Shown piece after piece: positions 9,317-17,984 of a DNA stretch of 64,000 nt; position 1 is the first letter of the stretch, and each line of letters opens with the position of its first letter. Source of the DNA: Sphingosinicella xenopeptidilytica (lineage in GTDB: Bacteria > Pseudomonadota > Alphaproteobacteria > Sphingomonadales > Sphingomonadaceae). A program made the position numbers and the translations under genes. Below the pieces are notes generated by a model that did not search any database, was not told the DNA's origin, and was given only the letters and a program-made list of their open reading frames with translations. The stretch spans positions 186,001 to 250,000 of the forward strand of contig NZ_JBHTIK010000004.1 of NCBI RefSeq assembly GCF_042676985.1, given 5' to 3'.

Positions 9317-10102
9317 TCAGCCTGCTTTCCGCGCCTCGTCGATCGCTTTTTTCAGCTCGTCATAGCCAACCGCGCCCGAAAGGATGCGGTTGCCGACGAC
9401 GTAGCTCGGCGTGCCGGTGAGGCCGAGCGCGTTGCCGAGGCGGAGGTTCTTGTCGATCTCGCGCTTCAGGCGTTCGCTTTTCATGTCGGTCGCCGTGCGC
9501 GCCTCGTTGAGCCCGGCCTTGCGGACGCCCTGGATCGTCTTTTGCGTCGAGACGCGCGCCTTGTCCGTGAACATCCAGTTGTAGAAGGCGCGGTATTTGC
9601 CTTGTTCGGCTGCGGAAAGGCTGGCGAGCGCGGCTTCGCGGGAGGCTTCGCCGAGCACCGGGAGGTCGCGGTATACGACCTTCAGCTTCGTGTCCTCCTT
9701 CAGCAGCCGTTCGACGTCCGGGTGCGAAAGGCGGCAGTAGGGGCAGTTGAAATCGAAGAACTCGACGAGCGTGACGTCGCCGTTCTTCGCGCCCGCCCAT
9801 GCGCTGCCGAAGGGCGTTTCGATCTCCTCGCGGTTCTGGGAGACGAGGCTCGAGACCTCGCGCGCCTGCAGGCGGTTCACCGCCTCCGGGATGATCTCCG
9901 GGTGCGCGAGGATATAGTCGTGTACGATCTTCTCCACCTCTTCGCGCTGCGCCTTCGTCAACGCGCCGCCGTTCGCGATCGAGGGCTGGCGGCCGGTGAG
10001 CAGCATCAGGAGCCCGCCCGCGAGCAGCAGCAGCGCGAACACGCCCACGATGTTGGCCGCAAGCGGCCAGCGCGCCCGCAGGCGTTTGTAGAAATCGATC
10101 AT
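9317..10102 (-). CDS. DsbA-family thiol oxidoreductase, membrane anchored
   Basis: 261 residues: a short cytoplasmic N-terminus, one membrane helix (about 17-38), an N-terminal helical segment of the ScsC type (EKIVHDYILAHPEIIPEAV), then a thioredoxin/DsbA fold with active site CPYC at Cys120-Cys123 and a cis-proline in TGTPSYVVG. It probably introduces or reshuffles disulfides in exported proteins. It lies 7 nt downstream of the M48 protease gene and is likely co-transcribed with it as a periplasmic quality-control pair. Whether it is an oxidase or an isomerase is not decidable here. Confidence 0.9.
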   Translation of the reverse strand: MIDFYKRLRARWPLAANIVGVFALLLLAGGLLMLLTGRQPSIANGGALTKAQREEVEKIVHDYILAHPEIIPEAVNRLQAREVSSLVSQNREEIETPFGSAWAGAKNGDVTLVEFFDFNCPYCRLSHPDVERLLKEDTKLKVVYRDLPVLGEASREAALASLSAAEQGKYRAFYNWMFTDKARVSTQKTIQGVRKAGLNEARTATDMKSERLKREIDKNLRLGNALGLTGTPSYVVGNRILSGAVGYDELKKAIDEARKAG

Positions 10103-10109
10103 AAAGCCC

Positions 10110-11504
10110 CTAACGACGTTTCCGCTTGCCGTCCTCGTCTTCGACGGCGTGTTGGCTCACCATGTAGATATCCTGTGCCCGAATCCAGTCCGGAGTGCCG
10201 GGGCTGAGGCCGGCCATCGCCATGCGCGAACTGGCGAGCGCGAGCTGTGCGTTGCCGGTGAGATTGTTCTGCTCGGCGGTCGCGAGCGCGGCGCGCGCTT
10301 CGTCGCCGCCGCGCGCATAAGCGATGCCGAGCTGATACCAGGCGAAGGGGTTTCGGTTGTCGCGCGCCACCGCGGCGCGCAGCACGCGCTTCGCTTCCTC
10401 GGTATTCTCGGGCTTTTCGGTCGCGATCAACGCATGGCCGAGCATCCCGGCGATCAGCGGCTGATCGGGCGCGAGCGCGACCGCGCGGCGCAGCGGGCCG
10501 ATCGCATCGGCGACCTTGCCGGATTCGAGCAGCACCTGCCCCTTGAGTTCAAGGAAGAAGGGGTCATCGGGCGCATCCCGCAGCAGCCAGTCGATCTCGG
10601 TTTCCGCCCGGTCCGGGAAGGCATTCTTGTGCCATGCGTAGGCGCGGGCGTAGCGCGCGGGCACCGAGGTGTCGGTTTCCGGGTATTTCTGGAAGGTGCG
10701 CGAGGGCTCCTCAATATAGCCGGAGAGCTTCGCCTTGATGCGCAGGAACTTCGCCTGCAGCGCCGGGTCGGTGGGCTTTTCCCACGCCGCGTCGTTCTTG
10801 TACGTGTTTTCGAGCGCGGCGATGCGATCACCGGTCAGCGGGTGGGTGCGCGCGTAGCCGTTGTCCTGCGGGATCGCGAGCCGGAATTCCTGGTTCTGCA
10901 GCTTCTTGAAGAAGTTGATCGATCCCCGGCCGGAAAGCCCGGCCTTGTGCAGGAAGGTCGCGCCGGCCTGGTCCGCCGCGGATTCCTGCGTGCGCGAATA
11001 CGCGAGGAACTTGCCGAGCGCGGCCTGCTGCCCGCCCGCGAAGATCGCCATGCCCGCTTCGCCTGCGCCCGCCGCCATCGCCGCCGCGCCGAGCAGCATC
11101 GAGAGCAGTGTGATAGAGGTCGCCGCCTTGGCGCCCTCGCTGAAGCGCACGACGTGCCCGCCGGTGATGTGGCCGATTTCGTGGGCGATGACGCCCTGCA
11201 CCTCGTTGACGTCGTCCGCGGCCATGATGAGGCCGCTGTGGATATACACCGCCTGTCCGCCCGCGACGAATGCGTTGATCGAGGAATCGCCGATGAGCAC
11301 GACATCGAGCGCGCGGGGGTTGAGCCCGGCAGCTTCGGCGAGCGGTGCGGAGATTTCGTGGAAGAAGGCTTCGGTTTCCGCGTCGCGCAGGATGCTCTGG
11401 GCGAGCGCGGGGCGCACGGAGGCCGTAATGGCGAGAACAGCGGCAAGAAGAAGGCGCAGGCCGGCCGAAAAAGGCTTCCGGGCTGAAACAAACCGGGATG
11501 TCAT
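10110..11504 (-). CDS. M48 family metalloprotease with TPR domain (BepA-like)
   Basis: 464 residues with an N-terminal signal sequence (to about residue 36, ALAQ), a zinc protease domain with HEIGH at residues 108-112 and the downstream glutamate in ESAADQAGATFL, followed by TPR-type helical repeats. This is the architecture of BepA/YfgC, a periplasmic protease-chaperone that checks LptD and other outer-membrane protein assembly. I prefer the ATG at 11504 (MTSRFVSARKPF) because the extension upstream has no signal-peptide character. The following gene encodes a DsbA-like protein, consistent with a role in disulfide-dependent outer-membrane assembly (inference). Confidence 0.92.
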   Translation of the reverse strand: MTSRFVSARKPFSAGLRLLLAAVLAITASVRPALAQSILRDAETEAFFHEISAPLAEAAGLNPRALDVVLIGDSSINAFVAGGQAVYIHSGLIMAADDVNEVQGVIAHEIGHITGGHVVRFSEGAKAATSITLLSMLLGAAAMAAGAGEAGMAIFAGGQQAALGKFLAYSRTQESAADQAGATFLHKAGLSGRGSINFFKKLQNQEFRLAIPQDNGYARTHPLTGDRIAALENTYKNDAAWEKPTDPALQAKFLRIKAKLSGYIEEPSRTFQKYPETDTSVPARYARAYAWHKNAFPDRAETEIDWLLRDAPDDPFFLELKGQVLLESGKVADAIGPLRRAVALAPDQPLIAGMLGHALIATEKPENTEEAKRVLRAAVARDNRNPFAWYQLGIAYARGGDEARAALATAEQNNLTGNAQLALASSRMAMAGLSPGTPDWIRAQDIYMVSQHAVEDEDGKRKRR

Positions 11505-11606
11505 CGCCGCCCTATCACCTTTCGCGACTGAACCCCCAATGAGCGAAACTAGGGCGGCGGCGGGCGATTGCAAGCGCGCCGCCGCCAAGTCCGATCTGTC
11601 GGCGCC

Positions 11607-14219
11607 TCAGTCGCCGAACGTCCGCTGCCACCAGCCCTTGCGCGGCGGTGCGGAATCTTCCGTATCGTTCGCGGCGGTCTCGACCGTCTCGGCGACCTCC
11701 ACGGCCTCCGACACAGTTTCCGCGGCAGGCGCGTTCTTGGCGGCGGCCTTGCGGCGCGGCGCGCGCTTCGGCTTTTCGGGCGCTTCGGCTGCAACCTCTT
11801 CAACAGGTGGTGCGGGTTCCGGCGCAGGCTCGGGCGCGGCCTCCACGGTCTCCGCCTTCTTGCGCCGGGTCCGCTTGGGCTTGGCTTCGGCCTCGGCCGC
11901 GGGCGCTTCAACGGCGGGAGCCTCGACCGTTTCCGGTTCCGCGGCTTCCACGGTTTCAGCGGTTTCAGCCTTCACGGCCTTGCGACGGCCACGCGGCTTG
12001 CGGGCAGGGGCTTCGGCTTCCGCGGGGGCTTCCTCCGTGGCCGGTTCGATTTCCGGCGCGGTTTCGTCCTCTGAACCGGCTCCGGCCTCGGCGGCTTCGC
12101 CCTCTGCGGCTTCATCCGTGACCTCGTCACCATTCCGGCGACGGCCGCCACGACGACCCCGGCGGCGGCGGCGGCGCTTGCTGCCGTCCTCATCCCGGTC
12201 GTCGCGCGATTGCTCCTGCGTCTCGGCGCGTCCAGCTTCGCCTTCCGCGGCTTCTTCCGCGTCCTCGCTCCCGGCATCGAGAGCTTCCGCGTCGTCCTTC
12301 GGCGCGGGGCGGCGTTCGTCGTCGCGTTCGCGGTCGCGGCGACCGCGCCCACGGCGGCGGCGGCGCGAACGGCCCCCGTCGTCGCGGCGCTCATCGCTAC
12401 GCTCGCGGCGCTCGGAGACTTCGGCTTCGGCCTCTTCGTCCTCGACCTCTTCCTCGTCTTCCTCGACGATATCGTCGTCGTCATCCTCGGGGGCGGGCGC
12501 CACCGGGGCCTGCAGGCTGACGCGGGGCACGGGCGGCGGGCCGCTGCCGTCGATCTCCTGATCGCCGACATTGAGGTCGCCGTTCGGCGCGATCTCGACC
12601 ATGACGCCGTACAGATCCTCGACACGCGAGATCTGGCTGCGTTTCACGTTCAGCATGTAGATCGCCACCTCGAAGGGCAGGCGCAGCGTGATGCGGCTGT
12701 GCTTGCCGCGCAGCGCCTCGGCCTCCAGCACGCGCAGCGCGCCGAGCGCGGCGGACTGCACGGTGCGGACCATGCCCGCGCCTTCGCAGACCGGGCAGAC
12801 ATGCGTCGAGGCTTCGAGCACGCCGGTGCGCAGCCGCTGGCGGCTCATTTCCAGGAGGCCGAACGACGAGATGCGGCCCACCTGAATGCGCGCGCGGTCG
12901 TGCTTCAGCGCTTCCTTCAGTGCCTTCTCGACCTTGCGGTTGTTCGAATGCACATCCATGTCGATGAAATCGATGACGACGAGGCCAGCCATGTCGCGCA
13001 GGCGAAGCTGACGCGAGATTTCGCGCGCCGCTTCAAGGTTCGTCTTGAGCGCGGTTTCCTCGATATTGTGCTCGCGCGTCGATTTGCCCGAGTTGATGTC
13101 GATCGAAACGAGCGCCTCGGTCGGGTTGATGACCATGTAGCCGCCCGACTTCAGCTGCACCACCGGGTGGTACATGGCCGCCAGCTGCTGCTCGACCTGA
13201 AAGCGCTGGAAAAGTGGAACAGGATCAACGTATTGCTGAACCTTCTTCGCATGGCTTGGCATCAGGAGCTTCATGAAGCTCCGGGCCGCACGGTATCCCT
13301 CGTCTCCGTCCACCAGCACTTCGCCGATGTCCCGATTGTAGATATCCCGGATCGCCCGCTTGATGAGATCGGAGTCCTCGTGGATCAGCGCAGGCGCGCT
13401 CGATGCCAGCGTCTTCTCGCGGATCTCATCCCACAGGCGCGTGAGGTAATCGAAGTCGCGGCGGATTTCGGCGCGCGTGCGCGAAAGCCCCGCGGTGCGG
13501 ATGATGCAGCCCATGCCGGTCGGCAGCTGCAGCTCCGAAACGATGGACTTCAACCGCTTGCGATCGCTCTGGTTCGAAATCTTGCGGCTGATGCCGCCGC
13601 CGTGGTTGGTGTTCGGCATGAACACGCAGTAGCGGCCTGCAAGGCTGAGGTACGTGGTGAGCGCCGCGCCCTTGTTGCCGCGCTCTTCCTTGACGACTTG
13701 CACCAGCAGTACCTGACGGCGCTTGATGACTTCCTGGATCTTGTAGCGACGGCGCAGGTTCTGGCGCTTCGCCCGCATGGCGTTGTCGTGGTCGTCGTGA
13801 TGATCGCTGCCGACTGTGGTGGGCGCGGGCGGCTCGCTGTCCTCGCCGTCGTCGGACGGCTCGTCGGCGCTCTCCGCGTCGTCATCGTCGTCCTCGTGCT
13901 CGGCATCCATCTCGGCGCGGTGCGCCTCGGCGGCCTCGCGCTCCTCGCGGAGCAGCGCGTCGCGATCCTCTTTCGGGATCTGGTAGTAATCCGGGTGGAT
14001 TTCCGAGAAGGCGAGGAAGCCGTGCCGGTTTCCGCCATATTCCACGAACGCCGCCTGCAGTGAGGGTTCGACGCGTGTAACCTTGGCGAGGTAGATATTG
14101 CCCTTCAGTTGTTCCTTCTGGGCGGATTCGAAGTCAAATTCCTCGATCCGGTTGCCTTCTATGACGGCGACCCGGGTCTCCTCCGGGTGGCGCGCGTCGA
14201 TGAGCATGCGCATTGACAT
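11607..14219 (-). CDS. rne: Ribonuclease E/G
   Basis: The endonuclease that initiates mRNA decay and processes stable RNAs. The 870-residue protein has an S1 domain (about 35-200) interrupted by a very acidic, disordered insertion (about 90-150), a DNase I-like catalytic core with the metal aspartates in VSIDINSG and VVIDFIDMD, and the zinc-link cysteines in HVCPVCEG. The C-terminal 330 residues are low-complexity blocks of Arg, Glu, Ala and Pro, the usual degradosome scaffold. The end is GWWQRTFGD; a terminal GWW motif binds PNPase in Caulobacter RNase E. The start at 14219 follows GGAGAA with good spacing. Confidence 0.95.
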   Translation of the reverse strand: MSMRMLIDARHPEETRVAVIEGNRIEEFDFESAQKEQLKGNIYLAKVTRVEPSLQAAFVEYGGNRHGFLAFSEIHPDYYQIPKEDRDALLREEREAAEAHRAEMDAEHEDDDDDAESADEPSDDGEDSEPPAPTTVGSDHHDDHDNAMRAKRQNLRRRYKIQEVIKRRQVLLVQVVKEERGNKGAALTTYLSLAGRYCVFMPNTNHGGGISRKISNQSDRKRLKSIVSELQLPTGMGCIIRTAGLSRTRAEIRRDFDYLTRLWDEIREKTLASSAPALIHEDSDLIKRAIRDIYNRDIGEVLVDGDEGYRAARSFMKLLMPSHAKKVQQYVDPVPLFQRFQVEQQLAAMYHPVVQLKSGGYMVINPTEALVSIDINSGKSTREHNIEETALKTNLEAAREISRQLRLRDMAGLVVIDFIDMDVHSNNRKVEKALKEALKHDRARIQVGRISSFGLLEMSRQRLRTGVLEASTHVCPVCEGAGMVRTVQSAALGALRVLEAEALRGKHSRITLRLPFEVAIYMLNVKRSQISRVEDLYGVMVEIAPNGDLNVGDQEIDGSGPPPVPRVSLQAPVAPAPEDDDDDIVEEDEEEVEDEEAEAEVSERRERSDERRDDGGRSRRRRRGRGRRDRERDDERRPAPKDDAEALDAGSEDAEEAAEGEAGRAETQEQSRDDRDEDGSKRRRRRRGRRGGRRRNGDEVTDEAAEGEAAEAGAGSEDETAPEIEPATEEAPAEAEAPARKPRGRRKAVKAETAETVEAAEPETVEAPAVEAPAAEAEAKPKRTRRKKAETVEAAPEPAPEPAPPVEEVAAEAPEKPKRAPRRKAAAKNAPAAETVSEAVEVAETVETAANDTEDSAPPRKGWWQRTFGD

Positions 14220-14703
14220 TGAGTGTTCTCCGAGGCCTCGGCACCGCTGCGGCTTCAGCCGCAGACGATGGGGCACGTGTTACGGGAGCGTCGGGCAAGC
14301 CCGCGCTCCGATGGTTTGGAACTGTGGCGAGCCGCATATCGCGCGCCGAGGGGAAGGCCATCGCCTTCATCGTCTCCTCATGGCATCGCATTGCCGACAT
14401 GCGTCAAAACCTCGATCTTAGCGGCAGCATCTCCCCGTCCGGCAGAATGCCAGTGCCGTTTCGCGCGGGAAGGCGTGAAACCATCGACCCGGTAAAAGAG
14501 CAGACGGTTTGGACACTGACGGAGGACCGGACTTTGGCCGCTATCCGGTCTGCTAGCAGCTATGCGTGGCATGAACAACACAAAGCGTTACGGAAATGTG
14601 CAATTCACTTGAACACTCCGAGCCTTAACCATAAGATTCGGCAGAAGTTCGCCATTTCCGGGGGTTGCCGGGCGAACAAAAGTGCTCTTGCGGGGGATGG
14701 AAC
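14220..14703. other. 484-bp intergenic region between rne and amiC (rne leader and amiC promoter)
   Basis: No convincing gene lies here; open frames in this stretch lack coding character. The rne side holds, in transcription order, a 7-bp stem with a TTCA/TGAA loop (14247-14264) and the palindrome CGAGGCCTCG (14231-14240), which runs directly into the rne Shine-Dalgarno sequence. The right part holds a consensus-like promoter for amiC (listed separately). The length suggests a long rne 5' leader. Confidence 0.5.
14609..14637 (+). promoter_or_regulatory. Sigma70-type promoter for amiC
   Basis: TTGAAC at 14609-14614 and TAAGAT at 14632-14637 are separated by exactly 17 bases, close to the housekeeping consensus. 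The predicted start is about 60 bases upstream of the amiC ATG. Confidence 0.6.
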
Positions 14704-16041
14704 ATGTCGCGCTGGTTGAGGCGGGGAAGGCAGGCGCTTTGCGCACCGCTGATTGCGGCGTGCATCACGCTTTCCGCGCCCGCCATCGCCGCGCGGCTTG
14801 GCGATGCTGTGGTGGCGCAGAGCGGCGAAAACGTGGTCGTGACCATCAATGCGGAGGGCGTGGGGCGTATCTCCGCGTTCGCACTTTCCGGGCCTCCGCG
14901 CCTCGCTATCGATCTCGACAATATGACAGCGCCGGGCGGCTCGGTTCTGGGCGGCGGCATCGTTCTCAAAGTGCGCAATGCGCAGTTCGATGCCGACACG
15001 GCACGCCTGGTCGTCGATCTCACGTCGCCCTCGCGCATCCTGTCGAGCAGCTATTCCAGCGGACAGCTGAAGCTGACAGTGGGTCCGACGAGCGCGGCGG
15101 CGTTCGAAAAGCTGGTTGCAAGCGGCCGTTCGACACTGATCGCCGCGCCCGGCAAGACGGAAAAACCCGTTGCTGTAGTTGTTCAGCCTGCACCGCCGCC
15201 CGCCGTCAAGCCGGCACCCGCCGTGCCGGTGAAGGTCGCGACGCCCGCGCCGAAACCCGCTGCAACGGTTCCGACCAAGGTGACTGCCACCACACCTGTG
15301 GCCAAAGCCCCGGCCACGCCGCCGCCGCGCCCCCGTCTTGCGGGGCGGCTGCCGGTCGTCGTGATCGACGCGGGGCACGGCGGCAAGGACGTGGGTACGA
15401 TCAGCGTGCTCGGCGAGAAGAAATACGAGAAGGACGTCGTTCTCGCGATCGCCAAGGCGATCAAGAAGGAACTCGACGCTTCAGGGCGCGTAAAGGCGAT
15501 CCTGACGCGCGACGACGATACCTATCTGCGCCACCGCGACCGGTTCGGCATCGCGCGGCACAGCAATGCCTCGCTGTTCATTTCCGTGCACGCCGACAGT
15601 GCGCCGGTGCCGAACGCGAGCGGGGCGACAGTCTACACGCTTTCGGAGAACGCATCCGACGCCGAGGCTGCGCGGCTTGCCGCCAAGGAAAACCGGTCGG
15701 ACATCATCGCGGGCGTCGACCTCGCGGTCGAGACCAACGAGGTGACCGACATCCTCATCGACCTCGCACAGCGCGAGACGATGAACACCTCCGCCGAGTT
15801 CGCCGCGATCCTCCAGCGCGAGATGCGCGAGGACATCAAGGTGCGCAGCCAGTTCCACCGTTTCGCGGGCTTCCTGGTACTGAAGGCGCCGGACGTGCCC
15901 TCCGTGCTCCTGGAGACCGGCTATCTTTCGAACGAGGAGGACTCGAAGTTCCTCTTCTCCACCTCAGGCCAGCAACGGATCGCCAAGGCGGTGCGCCGCG
16001 CGGTCGAGGCGCATTTCCTGCGGCGGCTGGCGCAGCGCTGA
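14704..16041 (+). CDS. amiC: N-acetylmuramoyl-L-alanine amidase with AMIN domain
   Basis: This enzyme cleaves the amide between MurNAc and the stem peptide for daughter-cell separation. The 445-residue protein has a signal peptide (to about residue 30), an AMIN septal-targeting domain (about 35-130), a Pro/Ala/Lys linker (about 150-210), and an Amidase_3 domain with zinc ligands in IDAGHGG (His225), the Glu of EKDVVL and the His of FISVHAD, plus the catalytic Glu in LLETGYLSN. I chose the ATG at 14704 because it gives the signal peptide and is preceded by a G-rich Shine-Dalgarno sequence. Its 3' end overlaps the convergent nucleotidyltransferase gene by 78 nt. AmiA/B/C orthology is not resolved; amiC is the closest label. 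Confidence 0.93.
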   Translation: MSRWLRRGRQALCAPLIAACITLSAPAIAARLGDAVVAQSGENVVVTINAEGVGRISAFALSGPPRLAIDLDNMTAPGGSVLGGGIVLKVRNAQFDADTARLVVDLTSPSRILSSSYSSGQLKLTVGPTSAAAFEKLVASGRSTLIAAPGKTEKPVAVVVQPAPPPAVKPAPAVPVKVATPAPKPAATVPTKVTATTPVAKAPATPPPRPRLAGRLPVVVIDAGHGGKDVGTISVLGEKKYEKDVVLAIAKAIKKELDASGRVKAILTRDDDTYLRHRDRFGIARHSNASLFISVHADSAPVPNASGATVYTLSENASDAEAARLAAKENRSDIIAGVDLAVETNEVTDILIDLAQRETMNTSAEFAAILQREMREDIKVRSQFHRFAGFLVLKAPDVPSVLLETGYLSNEEDSKFLFSTSGQQRIAKAVRRAVEAHFLRRLAQR

Positions 16042-16812
16042 TCCGCGTTCGCCGAGGATCGTCTCGGCGACGTGCAGCGTGCGCTCGTTGTCGACATCGA
16101 TCGCGAGTGCGCCGTCGCTGACAAGGACGGGGCGGATGGTGAGACCGAACCGCCGCGAAAAGCCGCGGAATGCGCCATCGAGTGTGGCAAGACCGTAGCG
16201 GAAGCGGATGAGGTTCAGGAGGCCGAACGCCTTCACGATCCGCATCGGGAATTTCGCGAACTGACCGCCGCCCCGGAACACCTCGGCGGCTTTCAGTGCC
16301 TCGCGCGAGCCGAGCACATACGTATTGCAGTTCGAATACTCGCCGCAGCGGAAGCGGTAGAAGCGGCGCTGCCCGTCCGGGTGGGCAGCGATCACGCGGT
16401 CGCGGCGGGCGAACGCGACGGCGGCGCCCGCGCCGTGCGATGTGGCAAGGATTTCGGCGATACTCGCGGACGTCAGGTTCACATTGTCGGCGGTGGTGAC
16501 GAGGAAGGGCGGCGCGGAGGCGTTCGCGGCGCCGAACACGCTGTCGACGAGATTGGGTGCCGAGCGTTCGACCGCGATGCGGCCGCTGCCGAGTTGGCGG
16601 ATCAGGGGGGCGATGATTTCCGGGGTGTCGATCGAGACGACGATACGACCGATACCCTGCGCCGCGTCGAGCGCTTCGAGGACGTGGAGGAGCATCGGTT
16701 TGCCGGCCACGGGTACAAGGCACTTGTGCGAGACGCCTGCGTTCGCGGCGAGCGGATCGAGGCGTCCGTCGCGCTTGCCTGCAAGCACGATGGCGGAGAA
16801 ACCGGAGGTCAT
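15964..16812 (-). CDS. MobA/GlmU-type nucleotidyltransferase, substrate unknown
   Basis: 282 residues with a nucleotidyltransferase (GT-A) fold. It begins AIVLAGKRDGRLDPL, a variant of the LAGGxGxR nucleotide-binding loop, continues with HKCLVPVAGKPML (the Lys motif of sugar-phosphate nucleotidyltransferases), and has TTADNVNL in the position of the metal-binding Asp. The last third is a basic region not typical of MobA. It follows the ATP-grasp gene with a 1-nt gap, so the two form one operon and probably one pathway. The substrate could be a sugar phosphate, a phospho-alcohol or a cofactor precursor; nothing in the sequence decides. Confidence 0.75.
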   Translation of the reverse strand: MTSGFSAIVLAGKRDGRLDPLAANAGVSHKCLVPVAGKPMLLHVLEALDAAQGIGRIVVSIDTPEIIAPLIRQLGSGRIAVERSAPNLVDSVFGAANASAPPFLVTTADNVNLTSASIAEILATSHGAGAAVAFARRDRVIAAHPDGQRRFYRFRCGEYSNCNTYVLGSREALKAAEVFRGGGQFAKFPMRIVKAFGLLNLIRFRYGLATLDGAFRGFSRRFGLTIRPVLVSDGALAIDVDNERTLHVAETILGERGSALRQPPQEMRLDRAAHRLGDPLLA

Positions 16813-16813
16813 C

Positions 16814-17854
16814 TCAGGCGACGAGCCGCTCGGAGACGGTGCTCATCAGCCCCTGCCGCCACAGGCTGTGCGCGACGATGGACTCGACGAGTTCATGGTG
16901 CTCGATGCCGAGCGTCGCGGCGGAGCGGGAAATGCTCTTTTTCGACCAGAGATTGCAGGAGAGGTTCACCTCCATGAACCACACGCTTTCGGTCGCAGGA
17001 TCGTAGCGGAATTCGAAGCGTCCGTAGTCGAACGGCCAGAGTTCGCGGCACATCGCCCGCGTCATCGCATACAGCCGCTGCGCGACGCGGGAATTCGCCA
17101 GCACTTCGAGCGGATCGTCGCGCTGTTCGGTGAGCGCGCGCTTCTCCTCGTAGCTGCGGAGCGCGTCGGGATCGGCGGGGATATAGGCCATGGCGGGCAG
17201 CAGCCATGGCTCAGGCGCGCGCCCGCCGACAACCGGCACGGCAATGTCGAGCAGGGGCAGCCACGGCTCGATGATCGCGTCGTGGCCCGCCGTGTGGAGG
17301 TGCGCGGCGTGTGCGAGTGCGCCCGACCAGCTTTCGGCGACGCCGATGCCCCACGAGGCCGAGGAGGCGTTCGGCTTGATGATGTAACGCGCGGCGTCCA
17401 GCGCCGCCACGGCGGCAAGATCGGTGCCGCGGCGGAGGATGCGCCAGTCCGACGTTGGCACTGCGTGCTGGCGGGCAACGAGCTTCATCAGGTGCTTGTC
17501 GTCCGAAAGCCCGCGCAGGATCGGCGAAGCGCCGAGATAGGGGATGCCGAGGCGCTGGAGCAGCAGCGGCGCCAGCATCTCGCTGTTGAGGAACCCGGCG
17601 CGGTTCAGCAGCGGAAACACGAAATCAACGTCAGGTTCCGAAAACAGCGCGTCGAAACTGTTTGCAGTCACGACATTGAGGCCGATCTTCTCAAGCGTGC
17701 GGCGCAGTTCGTGGTGGTACTGGGCATGGTTGCCGTCCACCCGATCGTGGCTGCCGTCGCCGCAGGCGTGCTTCGCAAGCAGCATGATTCTGAGCGAGGC
17801 CTTCAGATGCGCGGGGATCTGCAGGCAGTGTTCGTGGGGAAAATCCGTATCCAT
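16814..17854 (-). CDS. ATP-grasp ligase, D-Ala-D-Ala ligase-like, substrate unknown
   Basis: 346 residues. An N-terminal pre-ATP-grasp segment is followed by an ATP-grasp domain: lid and lysine segments (SDDKHLMKLVA, YIIKPNASSASWGIG) and the metal-binding C-terminal motif FMEVNLSCNLWSKKS, where Glu and Asn are the ligand positions. ATP-grasp ligases join a carboxylate to an amine or thiol through an acyl phosphate. It is not ddl itself: the ddl omega-loop and substrate motifs are absent. It is first in a two-gene operon with the nucleotidyltransferase and diverges from mrcA; a wall- or envelope-related conjugate is a guess from context. Confidence 0.75.
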   Translation of the reverse strand: MDTDFPHEHCLQIPAHLKASLRIMLLAKHACGDGSHDRVDGNHAQYHHELRRTLEKIGLNVVTANSFDALFSEPDVDFVFPLLNRAGFLNSEMLAPLLLQRLGIPYLGASPILRGLSDDKHLMKLVARQHAVPTSDWRILRRGTDLAAVAALDAARYIIKPNASSASWGIGVAESWSGALAHAAHLHTAGHDAIIEPWLPLLDIAVPVVGGRAPEPWLLPAMAYIPADPDALRSYEEKRALTEQRDDPLEVLANSRVAQRLYAMTRAMCRELWPFDYGRFEFRYDPATESVWFMEVNLSCNLWSKKSISRSAATLGIEHHELVESIVAHSLWRQGLMSTVSERLVA

Positions 17855-17948
17855 GGCGGCCGGTTAGCAGCGGCAGGCGACGGTTCGATGCCAGTCCTGT
17901 TGCGAGACGATGACGTTCGGATGGCGGACCCGGTTCGGCGCGTTCAGC

Positions 17949-17976
17949 TTGAGACTGGCTGCCGGCCTGCTATAGG
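17949..17976 (+). promoter_or_regulatory. Candidate promoter of mrcA
   Basis: TTGAGA at 17949-17954 and TATAGG at 17971-17976 with 16-bp spacing. The predicted transcription start falls within about three bases of the mrcA ATG at 17985, and no Shine-Dalgarno sequence is seen, so the mRNA may be leaderless. Confidence 0.45.
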
Positions 17977-17984
17977 CAGCGTCG

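Noticed and set aside
12210..14063. 617-residue open frame opposite rne
   Set aside because: Shadow frame of GC-rich coding DNA. Composition is Arg/Ala/Asp repeats with no family match, while rne on the other strand is unmistakable.
14213..14719. Open frame crossing the rne-amiC intergenic region
   Set aside because: No Shine-Dalgarno sequence or family signal; it overlaps the real promoter and the amiC start. Treated as non-coding.
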